Below are positions 41,979 to 52,306 of a DNA stretch of 64,000 nt, one piece after another. Position 1 is the first letter of the stretch. Each line of letters begins with the position of its first letter. This stretch comes from Ooceraea biroi (lineage: Eukaryota; Arthropoda; Insecta; Hymenoptera; Formicidae): positions 1,967,838 through 2,031,837 of the forward strand of contig NC_039516.1 of NCBI RefSeq assembly GCF_003672135.1. Reading direction: 5' to 3'. A model generated the notes under the pieces. It saw only the letters and a program-made list of their open reading frames with translations, made no database searches and was not told where the DNA came from. Made by a program: the position numbers and the translations under genes.

Positions 41979-42984
41979 GTAGGTAGCCGATTGCCCATTA
42001 ACACCATTCTGCCATTGTCTCTCTCCGCGTATATATATATACATATGTATAAGTACACCGTGTACACACATACATATATGTACATTGCCTGGACCGTCCG
42101 TACATATATATCTTCGTCGGAAATAATTACCGATCCGACGAAACGTTCTCGTTGTGTCGCCACATCGTCATCGTCATCGCCGCCATCGAGATGCTGCTCG
42201 AAACGATCTTCATTTTTCACCCTCGGCGGCACGGGTTTGACCTCTCGCGACCTCCGGTGGAGATTATGCGGCCGGATGAATTTAATTAATTCTCTCGGAC
42301 CGGCCTGGCGAGGCCGCGCGCCTCGCTATTTTAGAATTTTAACGCGACGCTTTGTGACTCTGCATCCCGCGTTTGCGCCTCGGCATAGTGAAACAGAGCT
42401 AGAATTAATTAGCGCGATGTGTGCAGGCGCGGTGTGTGCACTTTTGACGTTAGTCGCGCGGGATGCTACGTGAGAACTCGCCGAACTGCTGTATAAATTA
42501 TAATCGCGAATATTCGCCGGTCCGCTCGTCGGTTGCCACGTGGAAATTTCCGTAGAGCCACTTTTGTATCAATTTTTCGATTTTCTCTTTTTCCCTCGCG
42601 TTTATATCACATCCATCCGATCTATAACCGCGCGATTGTTATGTAAAAAAAGCAAAAAAAAACCCCGGATGAAATATCACCGAGCGTAGCAGATCACTTT
42701 TGCGAGATGCACCAGCTCCAAGTGAGATGTAAAATATGAACCGATATGCTCCGAGCGATCAATCGTGCGACGTGTGTACCGATGATGCTAATACATACAT
42801 TTGACACCCCGATGATCGCGGCCGGTTAACGCTTCAGCGCGTAATTGCTTTTGCACCTTCCATTGCAACATGCGTCTCGTGTCACCTTCCTCCAGGAAGT
42901 GACTGCAAAGGACTCGTTCGCAGATAGACGAGTGAACGCGGCGAGAAATTATAACCATGAGTTATCTCAAACTTAATTAGTTCG

Positions 42985-43175
42985 TTACTCGACGGAAACG
43001 CAACAACTGCCGTATTCGCCCGACTGCGAATACAACCGTTGCTTCTCGAACTTCATCTTCATCTCACAAATGACGATAACGATGACAACGATGGCGACCT
43101 GGAATATCTTCGTCGCGAGATCTAACTGTGTGTCGTGTACAACGCATCCGAGGATCTGCCGCCGAATCGAAAATG
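42985..43175 (-). other. Candidate terminal exon of a nested minus-strand gene (unproven)
   Basis: On the minus strand a very strong acceptor (ttcaattttgtttctacag) ends just before 43175. It is followed by 62 open codons and a TAA at 42985-42987. The peptide has a hydrophobic run, FQVAIVVIVIVICE, then a basic stretch, MKMKFEKQRLYSQSG, a layout typical of the last membrane segment and cytosolic tail of a small membrane protein. No upstream exon was identified and no AATAAA follows within 300 bases. I do not recognise a family. It could be a nested intronic gene or chance. Confidence 0.22.
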
Positions 43176-44551
43176 CTGTAGAAACAAAATTGAAATTAAA
43201 GAGAAACAATCCCGATGCTCGAGATCAAATGAAGGATCCTCCGATGCGGCCTGTACCGAACGTGTATCTCGTCGTGACCTAATTGCGTGTTTCACGTTTC
43301 AGTGTTACCGTCGTTTTTCCGCGACCAATCAGTCGCTAATTTCTCTGAAAGCTATCGCAAAAAATAAAAAATAGAAAACGCCAATGACCGAATCTGCCAA
43401 AATATTTTTTTCCCGTATAATCTCTCTTTCCCCTTTTCCCTCTTCCTCGTCAATACGCTCGGTGTTTCATGATCCGTTGAACAAACGAAGATACCTGTTT
43501 GTTGATATCCAAAATATTTGTGACACGAAATGCATCACCTCACAAATACGTATTATTATCTAAAGTCTCAATGGAATTATGCTCGTAATAAAGGGCGAGA
43601 ACATTTCATGAAATTTAAATTCGTTTGCTGACGCGGACGATTTTCGAGCGGCACTTTTATCTCCGGTGGGCCGATCAGAGACGATGGAGAACTCGCGATT
43701 TGAAATTCGAATCGGTCGCCGATAAACCGCGACGATTTGTTCCTCTCGTGCAGGTAACGTGCAAATCGGAGACGAGCAGCCGCGAACGGATGAATCAGTA
43801 AAACTAACCAGAAAATCGAGTTTGATTGGTAAAAAAAAAAGGAAAACCAGGCCATGTAGTTTGTAAGGCGATGCTATGAGAGAGATGTCCCACATGTTTA
43901 ATCATACCTCAATTATTATGTGCGCGACAATGACGCGCGTGCTCCAGACGATAATAAAAATGTCTTGCCTACGTCACGGATGCCATTGCAGGCCAAGAGC
44001 TCGCGTGTGCAACTAGTGCGTGATGCTTTAAATGAAATTCTTAAGTAGTTTATCGATCGCGCTCCGGAGAAACGCGCCCGGCGGGGGTAAGTGTGTCGCG
44101 CAAAATGTGATTTAACGTTAAGAAAGTGAGACGCTCTCGCACGATAAAACGTAATCCCGGCAGATTCAAAATTTAAATAACTGGAAATTGGATTTTTCGG
44201 CCGGACTCGTTACTTAAGAAATTTAATTAGATATCCTACCCCACGAACGTAGTATCGATCTAGCGTAATAAAACTCACGAATCCTGTGTCCCTGCTCCTT
44301 TGTTACTGCACTCCGTCCCGCAGAATTCCTAATCTCTTTAGATTCCGCAGTCCGATGTCTGTTCTCCCCTTCCCCCGATGTGTGTTACTGTCTTCCTGTT
44401 TAATGTTAACAAGTTTATATATCATTGTTTGTATATCTCACGTAAGTTGTGTGGAATCCCGAAGTCCCGCGACGTGAAATATATTTTCATGTGTGATGCC
44501 CCACGCCGCAAATAAAATTGTCTAGGCAGTCCGCGAAAAACGCCAGGAGAT

Positions 44552-44660
44552 TACTGGGCTATAATCGGAAAAATTGCAGTACCAGTGGTGAACCACACTT
44601 GTATTGTCGAGGGAGCGAAATTGAGTGGCCACACGTACAAAACGCGATTATCGCCCAGTA
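44552..44660. repeat. Inverted repeat, 15/16-bp arms
   Basis: TACTGGGCTATAATCG at 44552-44567 faces the inverted copy at 44645-44660, with one mismatch. Between the arms is a smaller hairpin, GTGGT-GA-ACCAC. The size (109 bp) and structure fit a degraded miniature inverted-repeat element or a structured RNA segment. No target-site duplication was recognised. Confidence 0.5.
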
Positions 44661-44677
44661 TTTTTGGCCGTTCACAT

Positions 44678-44836
44678 TCATCACGGAGATATAAATCTGA
44701 GTAAAATGCAAATTGCCCTAAAAAAAATTAATCATTATTCAAGACGAGAAAATTCATTTCGTTTCTTATCTCTTCGCGATACATGATACGTGCAAGTTGT
44801 CTTAATGTTGCTTGCTGGGTCATATCTCCGTGATGA
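44678..44836. repeat. Inverted repeat, 15-bp perfect arms
   Basis: TCATCACGGAGATAT at 44678-44692 is repeated in perfect inverted form at 44822-44836, about 130 bases apart. It directly follows the inverted repeat at 44552-44660, so the two may be parts of one composite element. Confidence 0.55.
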
Positions 44837-45298
44837 CTGCAGTCTTAATTACATCGTCCGTTAATATCGTCTTTGTGGCTCTCTTGTGTCTAACTATCTC
44901 GAAGAATACCTATATCTGTTAATCTATATCATAATAAAATAAAAAAGAAAACTGCAAGTGATATACGTACTAACCGGCATATAATGCTATTTTCTTTGTT
45001 TGTTCTCTGTGGCGCCCGTTGTTGTATCCACCTGAACACCTGAAAAAACAAAACCAATCACTGAAAAAAAACCTCTCAAAAAATCTCAAAAACTCTACCT
45101 CCAGGTCTTGAAGGTACTAATTAAATGCCTCCTTAGCCAAGTCAGTTAAATGCTTTGTTCGGATGTTTGCATGCGAATTTTTAATTCGTCTCTTTATTCT
45201 CACTATTCTTTCATTCGTTTTATATTCACATCTCTCTATTTTCTCACTTTCTTACTCTTTTCATTTGTCAATTATTCTCTGCTGTTTTCATGTTTTAG

Positions 45299-45499
45299 AT
45301 TAAAGTACACGTATTGTCCCTGCAGCTGATATCTCACCGCAAAGAGGACATGCATGTTTCCCTCGTTGCGAATCGTCGAAAAACTCGCGTTCCTCTCGAC
45401 GGAATAGAGTCAACGATGCAGCAACTTCTTGATTACATCTCTAATTTGACACGACTCCATTACGCGTGTAGTCTTGTTACTAAACAGAAACTGGAGTAA
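45299..45499 (+). other. Candidate alternative terminal exon of unc-13 (unproven)
   Basis: A pyrimidine-rich tract of about 100 bases ends in tgttttag at 45298, one of the strongest acceptors in the window. From 45299 the frame in phase with the preceding unc-13 exon (ending at 41978, phase 0) stays open for 66 codons and then stops at TAA 45497-45499. The peptide contains DGIESTMQQLLDYISNLTRL, a plausible amphipathic helix. If used, it would give an Unc-13 form truncated before C1, lacking the priming machinery. There is no polyadenylation signal within 500 bases and no known homology, so a decoy exon or chance remains likely. Confidence 0.22.
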
Positions 45500-46681
45500 T
45501 TTTATTATCCGCGGGACATGCAATTTCTATCTTCTCGCCGTGGATGAAATATCGAATGCAAGGAAGCAGCGTACCGAGTCTCCAGCGATTCGTTAAATTG
45601 AACGCGGTCCGTCTTTTGATCCGTATAATCATGCAGAAACGGGAGATGTTTGCACTTGAAGGAAACTAAATTTGTAACTACGTGTTTTACGTATGGTCAC
45701 GCGATTATATTTATTCTCCACGAGCGGAGCATCGTGTGCGAGTTGAGCAAACGTGGACTTGAGTGAACTCGGATGAATCTTTCTCGAGGATAATTTCGCG
45801 TGCACACTCAGACGTAATCCGCGATTTCGTCTTTCTCGCGGTTTCTGATCTTCCTGGTCTTTCGAAAGATCTACTCAGTCTCTCGTCGCGATGAATTTAA
45901 TTTCATTTTCGCGTAGCACAACGTTCTCTCTCACCCGCATGAAGAACTGTTTGCTGTTCGATTATATCAGTATTGCATGGTTGCTTGGTAGCCGTAGACA
46001 CGTATGCGTTATGAATAGTCGTAATACACTGTTATATAAGTAGACGTTTCGACGACAAAGACTTTTCGTTTTAGTCGATGCTTTTTTTCAATTCGCCAGT
46101 TTTCCCTCCGCTTCTTCGCTTCTCGCGCTTCTCGCGCGTCAAGAGAGCGAGAGCAGGGGTGGCGAAGCGAAGGGGATGGGCGCACGATATTGTCAAGAAA
46201 AATGATATCGCACGGGACTCTCGCGAGAGACGAGATTATTGCGGAACGCGTCAGAAAAAGGCAATAGCGCAGCAATTATTAAATGTGCGCGGTTGATCGC
46301 CGATAAAAACGAACTTAGTAAATGCGCGAAGTTAAAAGCCGATCGTCGAGACCAGACAATAATGGCGCGTGTAGGTTCGCGGGGCCCCGTGAATAATATC
46401 TTAATTGAAATCTATGCTAACCGCAAATCCTATCGCGCACCACACCCACCAGACGCCATAAGCTAATTGGATTAGATCTTCTCTCCTAGAGATTCACCTA
46501 CGCTCTATCTTACTCTCTTCTCTCTTTTGCCTTCCTTTATTCTCTCTCTCTCTTTCTTTTCTTTTTTTCTCTTCGTCTCAATCTTTCATCGTTATCCCGT
46601 TGACTAATTTATAACTTCCTGCATTTCCCCCTCATCCGCTTCTCCATTCTTACCTCTCGCTCGTCTTTTCTCACTTTTCAT

Positions 46682-46703
46682 TCTCTCTCTCTCTCTCTCT
46701 CTC
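46682..46703. repeat. TC dinucleotide microsatellite
   Basis: About eleven TC units ending in a C run, inside a pyrimidine-rich zone from about 46480 to 46740. Confidence 0.9.
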
Positions 46704-47812
46704 CCCCCGCTTTCTTCACTCTCTTCGCTCTAATTTCAATCTTCTACATTGTCATACATACATAGTGCATACACGTATATATATACGCACCTTCAATCGA
46801 ACATGCAAATCTACGTCGCATTGGGACCGTGCACGACCTTATTAAGCAGGGTCAACCTCTGATTAACCCGCTATGTTAATTTCCGTCTTGGGTACCTCGA
46901 GATACGGTAGCGTATATGAATCCGGGCCGCCTGATCTTATTACCGGTTTCTGATATTTGCAATCTTGTTTACGTTGATCGGCACATCAATTTTCACGCGC
47001 GGAGGAGGGTGTATAATCGCGTGCGGATAACACGATCTATCATATCTAGAGTTAAATCAGGTTCCAGTACTCGCACGAGCAAACACACCCCCGTGACGGT
47101 GCTTAAGTTACGTCATAAAGTATGCTCAAACGTGCGGTCAGTAGCTGCTCATTAAATTTGTAACGATGAATCCAGCGCGCGCGTTTGTTCGGATACCGTA
47201 AATGTCAGCGGGCTAATGTAAGCCACCGGTTAAATATAGGAGATGCAGAAAGCACACGTCTCCTTTACCATTTGCAATGCAATCTTTCAGCATGGATCTC
47301 GCAAGGGCTCGATGTGTATATATTTATAGATATACACATAACACAGGGAGATCACACGCTCTTATACTCATCTCATGAAACTTGTAAATAGAAGTTAGAC
47401 TTGATCGATATTTCACTTGGCATGGGAAACTGTAATGTCATCGCTTCCTTCACGTCACACGAGATTTCTCTACGGCTTTGGATTTGTTCTTATCTCGCAA
47501 GTTTCTCACGGCATTTTTGAACAGAGGATGCAGTTTAGTCTCTCGATGTGGAGTTGTTTTCTTTGAAAATGTATCTCTCATGCTGTTTCAATTGATTTGT
47601 GAAGAAAGATTTCTGAATATATATATTATTATTCTCGAATAATTCATGTAACAAACGTTCTCGTGTGTCACTTATTCTTCAGTTAACGTACATTTCACAT
47701 TTTGATCTCAATGTTTCGAGAGTAACGTCTGTAAATAACACTAAAGAAAAGATTCTTCGTGTTTTACGTTCACTCACATTACTTCTTACGTCTCTCGATT
47801 TACGTTATCTAT

Positions 47813-47942
47813 TTCTGTGCTTCTCTCAATCTTTCTTTCTCTGTCTTTTTCTCTCTTTCTATCTTTCTCTCTCTTTTTCTCTCGATCTCGATCTCTTTCT
47901 TTCTATCTTTCTATCACTTTCTTCCTTTCAGTTTCTCAGCCC
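47813..47942 (+). repeat. Long CT-rich tract ending in an extra acceptor
   Basis: About 130 bases of almost pure pyrimidine, ending in cttcctttcag at 47931. It lies 90 bases before the acceptor used by the next unc-13 exon (48023). It may serve as a polypyrimidine tract bound by splicing regulators such as PTB-type proteins. The extra AG at 47930-47931 is a competing acceptor. Confidence 0.75.
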
Positions 47943-48023
47943 CGCGACTTTATCACCGACTGTAGAGAGACTGGAAGGCGTTACCACTTTATCAGATGCG
48001 CATTAATCCCTATCTTTTCGCAG

Positions 48024-48098
48024 ACCATGGCGGCGACGAAGAGGAACGCTGGTCTCACATCTGCCGTGCCTCGAGCGACGCTGAACGACGAGGAACTG
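48024..48098 (+). CDS. unc-13: unc-13 exon, conserved pre-C1 segment (TMAATKRNAGLTSAVPR)
   Basis: A 75-nt, phase-0 exon between tatcttttcgcag and ctg|gtaagg encodes 25 residues: TMAATKRNAGL, then TSAVPRATLNDEEL. This block is a hallmark of Unc-13/Munc13 just before the C1 domain, and the LNDEEL end continues directly into KMHVYKKTLQ of the next exon. Being a multiple of three, the exon could be skipped without a frame change. I see no sign that it is optional. Confidence 0.95.
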
Positions 48099-51013
48099 GT
48101 AAGGACTTGCCCTTTAGTCACTATACGTCATTATCGCCACTTCGCGTCACCGATTAATAAACCATGAGATACGTGTTTGCCCTATAAGGGGAGGATTGCC
48201 ACCACCGTTGGTATTTAAGTACTCTTTACAAACAAGGGAGCATACGCTCCCTTCCGGCGGCGTATTTCAAGATCGCTGTTGTAGACGCGTGAACGACGCG
48301 TATTAGTTAGCGCGATATAAGGCCGGTATTCATAGTCGAATCTTATATTTAAGACCGTCTTAAGTGTATCTTAAGATACTTCATAGCCAATGAAATGATC
48401 CATACAGCATCTGCAGATAAGCTTAAGACGGTCTTAAATATAAGGTCCGACTATGAACACCGGCCTAAGTCACGAAGAACGAAGGGCTCGGCAGCTCATT
48501 TGCGCCCTGCGTGATGTGTACCGGTCGCTCGCAAACTTCCACGACGGTCACAGGAGAAGAAAGTTCCTCCGCCGCGTCCGAGAGCGAAAGTAAAAAGCTA
48601 TACATTTGAGTTTTTTCTTAGTTATCCGAGAAAGGAATGAGAAAGGAAGTGTCTTAAGGCGGGGGATAGTAACGAAGGAAAGGTCGAAACGGGTACATGC
48701 AGGGTGGAGTTAGGTCGCACGTCATTTACTTTTAAGTTTTAACAGCGGCGAGACCCCGGCGCCGAAGCTGCACGATTTAACCACTGGACTTCTCTTTTCT
48801 TTTCATACGAAACGTGCCGCATTTTACCCTCATTTCCACGCTATTTTCTCTCACGTAAGTGTACGTTCTGTTTCTGCTGTTCTCCCCCTTCTGCCCCAGC
48901 CCCTCTCGATCGACACACCACCTCGCACCATGTTACTTTGGAGCAACGTGTAGCGACCTAGTAATGAAATACTATTAGCGGCTAGGACACCAGGACACAC
49001 ACATGCACGCACGCAACGTATGCGGGAATCTGGATACCGATACTCGCACACGTAACGCGTGTGTGCAAGAGGATACGTGCACACACGTACGTGCGTATCG
49101 AATGGGAACGTAGAGCGAAGGAGTGAGAGTGCACGGGGTCACTCGTAGGAGTCTGCGGAGTGTCACGACGCAGGGTATCATGTCAGAGAGAAGTAGCTGA
49201 GCTAGTGCTAGGAGTTTCCGATCCCTGTGATGTCGGATGTTCCTCGTATATATCGAGTAACACCGGGAGTGTCCCTTTCTAGGTCACTTTGACCCGGCCG
49301 CGAGCGATATACGGGATATTCCGGGGCACCCTCGGATTCACAGTTTATTTGAACGTTATCCCCGAGGAAGGGATGGTTGCGACCAGCACGATTCGAAATT
49401 CAGTCCGCGCGATCGCCCGCGGTTCGTTAGCTCTTGACGGACGACTCCGATGACTGAAGAGTTATTAACGCCGCGTAGAAAAAAAATGGGGGGATTGGAT
49501 TAATACGCACGCGTTCTCGCTGATGGACATTGTAAAAGGAGGATGTTGTAAAAAAATGTCGAGGTAACGTGCCGAGAATTGTCAGCCGTTCGCTCACGCG
49601 AATTCTTGTGTGGCGAGGCGACGGGTACGTGGATTTTGAAAAATTGATGCGCGGGGGGAACATCACGAACTCACACGTTAGTCCCATAGTGCTTCTTAGC
49701 GGATCGATGCTTCTACATCCCCGCCAAATAGCACAGGCATCTAGAAGACGCGCTCGCTCTGAAACTTCCTCGCGCACGCGGGACTTTGCGATGGAAAAAG
49801 AAAAAAAAAAGACAGAGACAAGCACTTGCAGCGAAGAGTTGCAAAAGGAAGAGACAACGAGGATTCTAGATGTCCGACATGAAAGGTCCGATGGAATGAT
49901 CCCATCGCGAACGAGACAGCTCGCGTATGCAGGCGATGATCTCCTAGGTGATCCCACCCTCCCTTCAAGCATGGTAAGAAGACCCGGAAGAACCGATAGA
50001 GAAAACCGATAGAGTCGCTCTCGAAAACCAAAAGTCGAATGATGAGAATCCTTCTCCTTATTTTCGAGTGGCACGAGTAGATGCCCGGGAAACTTAAAAC
50101 GGCCCCTTAGCGTATCCAGTTCGCTTCTGTTGGAACCCTCGCGCGGGTTTCCTCCCCTCTCGTGAAACCCGCGTGTGCACAGAGCTCGCGTGCACGCGGT
50201 TACGTAACCATAGGAAATCCAGTGGCACGAAGATCCCGATTAATAATCGAATTCACGAAGGTCTTGCTACGGGACACCAGTTGAACGAAAACCAGTTCTG
50301 GTCCCGCGGTTCTCCGCTCGTAACTCGAACCATAAAGTCTCAATTAGATATCGATGCCTCATCGAAAAGCAATTGCTTTCCGTTGCGGATCATCGAGAAT
50401 ACGTGAAACAAATGAGTAAACCGAGAAAGAGCAATTTTCTTAAAAGGTCAGAACGGTCTCACTTTTCAAGCGGATATAGCCTCGTTAATTTAATTTCTGA
50501 TATAATCTGACGTCGTACAGTCGCGCGATCGATTTCCCATGGACACGGCTAATAGAATTTTGTAGTACGTTATACACACACACACATACATCAGCTGCGA
50601 TGGCTATTTTTATCGCGTCGTTTCCTAAAATCATCAAGTTCGATATATTTTCAAATACAGGATAGATATAGAATAGAACGCTCGCTCGGAGTAATTTGAA
50701 CCGGTGCTTCAACATTCGATAAATGTTGTAAAGCGCATTTTACCGATTACACGTTACTCACGTTAATATCAAGACATCGGAAAACGTGCCTCGAGCTGGA
50801 GATTTCTCTGAAGATCCTTCCGAAGGATTAACAGTGCACGACAATGCTCGGCAAGGCGTAACTCTCGCGCGAGTCATAACGTGTTAAGTTTTACGAGCGG
50901 AGAACCGAAGTGGAAAAACATATGTTTGCGGAAAGCATTCTTGCCTCTTGCCCCTCGTTCCTTTCCCTCTGATCGTGATTTAACGAATCGCAATCGCGAT
51001 GGCGCGCCCGCAG
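48099..51013 (+). other. unc-13 intron (2.9 kb) carrying a MITE
   Basis: Starts gtaagg and ends gcgcgcccgcag. It holds the MITE at 48321-48465. Long overlapping frames at 49427-50074 (minus) and 49569-50012 (plus) mirror each other and are judged chance. No other coding sequence is recognised. Confidence 0.8.
48318..48468. mobile_element. PIF/Harbinger-like MITE with TAA target duplication
   Basis: A 145-bp element (48321-48465) with about 44-bp terminal inverted repeats that differ at only three positions. The outer ends read GGCCGGTATTCATAGTCG on the left and, on the complement of the right, GGCCGGTGTTCATAGTCG. TAA at 48318-48320 and 48466-48468 forms a three-base duplication of the TWA type used by PIF/Harbinger transposases. 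It has no coding capacity, so it was mobilised in trans. High arm identity suggests a recent insertion or an active family in this genome. In RNA it would form a near-perfect hairpin within the unc-13 intron. Confidence 0.85.
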
Positions 51014-51233
51014 AAGATGCACGTGTACAAGAAGACGCTGCAGGCGATGATCTACCCCATATCGTCGACGACTCCTCACAACTTCGTCACTTGGACCGCC
51101 ACGTCGCCGACTTACTGCTACGAGTGCGAGGGTCTTCTTTGGGGCATCGCTCGGCAGGGAGTTCGATGTATGGAGTGCGGTGTCAAGTGTCACGAGAAGT
51201 GCAAGGACCTCCTGAACGCCGACTGCTTGCAGA
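51014..51233 (+). CDS. unc-13: unc-13 exon encoding the C1 domain
   Basis: This 220-nt exon starts in phase 0 with KMHVYKKTLQAMIYPIS and contains a complete C1 zinc finger with all ligands in canonical spacing: H-x12-C-x2-C-x13-C-x2-C-x4-H-x2-C-x7-C (residues about 1941-1990 of the assembled protein). C1 binds diacylglycerol or phorbol ester and recruits Unc-13 to the plasma membrane. The Trp in GLLWGIARQG is the residue known in Munc13-1 to partly block the lipid pocket and lower affinity, and it is kept here. The exon ends one base into the codon after CLQ (donor gtgagt). An in-frame ATG just upstream (50999) lies in the intron and is not taken as a start, because the AG at 51012-51013 gives the family-conserved join LNDEEL-KMHVYKK. 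Confidence 0.97.
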
Positions 51234-51972
51234 GTGAGTAACGCCTGTCGTTTCTTTGTTGTAATTTGGCTCTCGGCCACAACTTACCATAACCGAGAGA
51301 AATAATTGTTGTTATGGGAAAGTACATGTGTGTTTGTTACATCGCGTACTGATTATTTTGTTTAGTCTATTTTATTTTGGATGACTGGTCAACCGAGATC
51401 GACGTGAGATGGTTGTACCTTGAAAAGAGTAACTTTGAAAAGAGTCCCAAACTAAGGTCATTAATTAACGAGAACACTCTTGATTAAACGAAACTATTAT
51501 AATAATTGTCCTACGTTAAATACAGTAGTGTACCAAAATGATTCCTCGATAGAGACGACGAGTGCATTTTGAAGACTACGAGGAGTCGAGAAGTCACAAA
51601 GGCTCTTGTCGCCGGGCAATAAGTCGTCGTAATTAAGAGCTTCCATTCATTAACGAGCGGCCAGTAGTAGAATCGGTATGCACCTTGGCAAGCGAACAAG
51701 AACCGAAGTAACGTCGTGAATGACTTTGCGGTTCGTTAAATAGAGATTAGGACGAACGAACGAGACTGGGCGAACATGCATTCAAACGACTGTTCTCCCT
51801 CCTGATTTCCCGCCGTCGTTACTTCGACGCGAATTAATAATTAATTTGTTTCGTAAGACACATTTGCTTCTTGCAGTCACAGCCACCGCTATTTCCGGCG
51901 ACGTGAGCTTGTCGATCGACAGATATCGTTCTCTCGTCCCACAAAATCGATTCGTAACGGGATATTCCTATT

Positions 51973-52306
51973 CTAAAAAAGGCGTGTTAACATTTACGGT
52001 ATTTTCAATAGCAGAGAACTCTAGGCAATATAAAAAATAATGATTTCAACAACTCAGAACTTCTCGGAAAAGAAAAAATTTCTACAGGCTAGAACTTTTT
52101 CATTTCCGAGTTTACAGTATTTTCAATAGCAGAGAACTCTAGGCAATATAAAAAACAATGATATCAACGACTCAGAACTGCTCGGAAAAAGAAAAAATTT
52201 TTTAATAAATAAATAATGTTTTCGAGTAATAATATTCATATATTATTATTCGAAAACATTATTAACATTGAAAAATAAAATAGCGCGCGCCTGTGTTGTA
52301 CTAGTC
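51973..52306 (+). mobile_element. Left arm of foldback-like inverted repeat (118-bp tandem units)
   Basis: The arm begins near CTAAAAAAGGCGTGTTAA, carries two copies of a 118-bp unit (key words GAGAACTCTAGGCAATAT and CTCGGAAAAGAAAAA; the same word tttcaatagc recurs at 52003 and 52121) and ends with AATAGCGCGCGCCTGTGTTG-TACTAGT. The right arm at 53269-53641 has the same order of blocks in reverse complement and the same 118-bp period. The arms are A/T-rich, unlike the CpG-rich surroundings. The layout resembles foldback transposons, whose long inverted ends are made of tandem repeats, but two independent insertions in opposite orientation would look the same. Confidence 0.7.
52212..52263. repeat. 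24-bp hairpin with 4-base loop
   Basis: AATAATGTTTTCGAG-TAATAATAT at 52212-52235 is followed by TCAT and then by its reverse complement (one mismatch) at 52240-52263. It sits inside the left foldback arm only; the matching place in the right arm lacks it. It may be a nested palindromic insertion or the result of template switching. Confidence 0.85.

Larger units (their letters stand above)
41979..48023 (+). other. unc-13 intron (6.0 kb) with candidate cryptic exons and inverted repeats
   Basis: Starts gtaggt and ends tatcttttcgcag. Inside are a TA/CA-rich microsatellite near 42035-42085, a possible minus-strand terminal exon (42985-43175), nested inverted repeats (44552-44660 and 44678-44836), a possible + strand terminal exon (45299-45499), TC-rich stretches near 46530-46703 and a long CT tract before the next exon. 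None of the candidate exons is recognised by family. Confidence 0.75.

Noticed and set aside
49427..50074. 215-codon minus-strand frame with a 147-codon + strand frame opposite
   Set aside because: Mirror-image open frames in CpG-rich DNA inside an unc-13 intron; no domain, no splice sites, no conserved-looking blocks.
50999..51241. ATG at 50999 as start of a short Unc-13 beginning MARPQKMHVYKK
   Set aside because: The AG at 51012-51013 gives an exact phase-0 join to the LNDEEL exon, as in other Munc13 proteins, so MARPQ is intronic. An internal start is possible but has no support.
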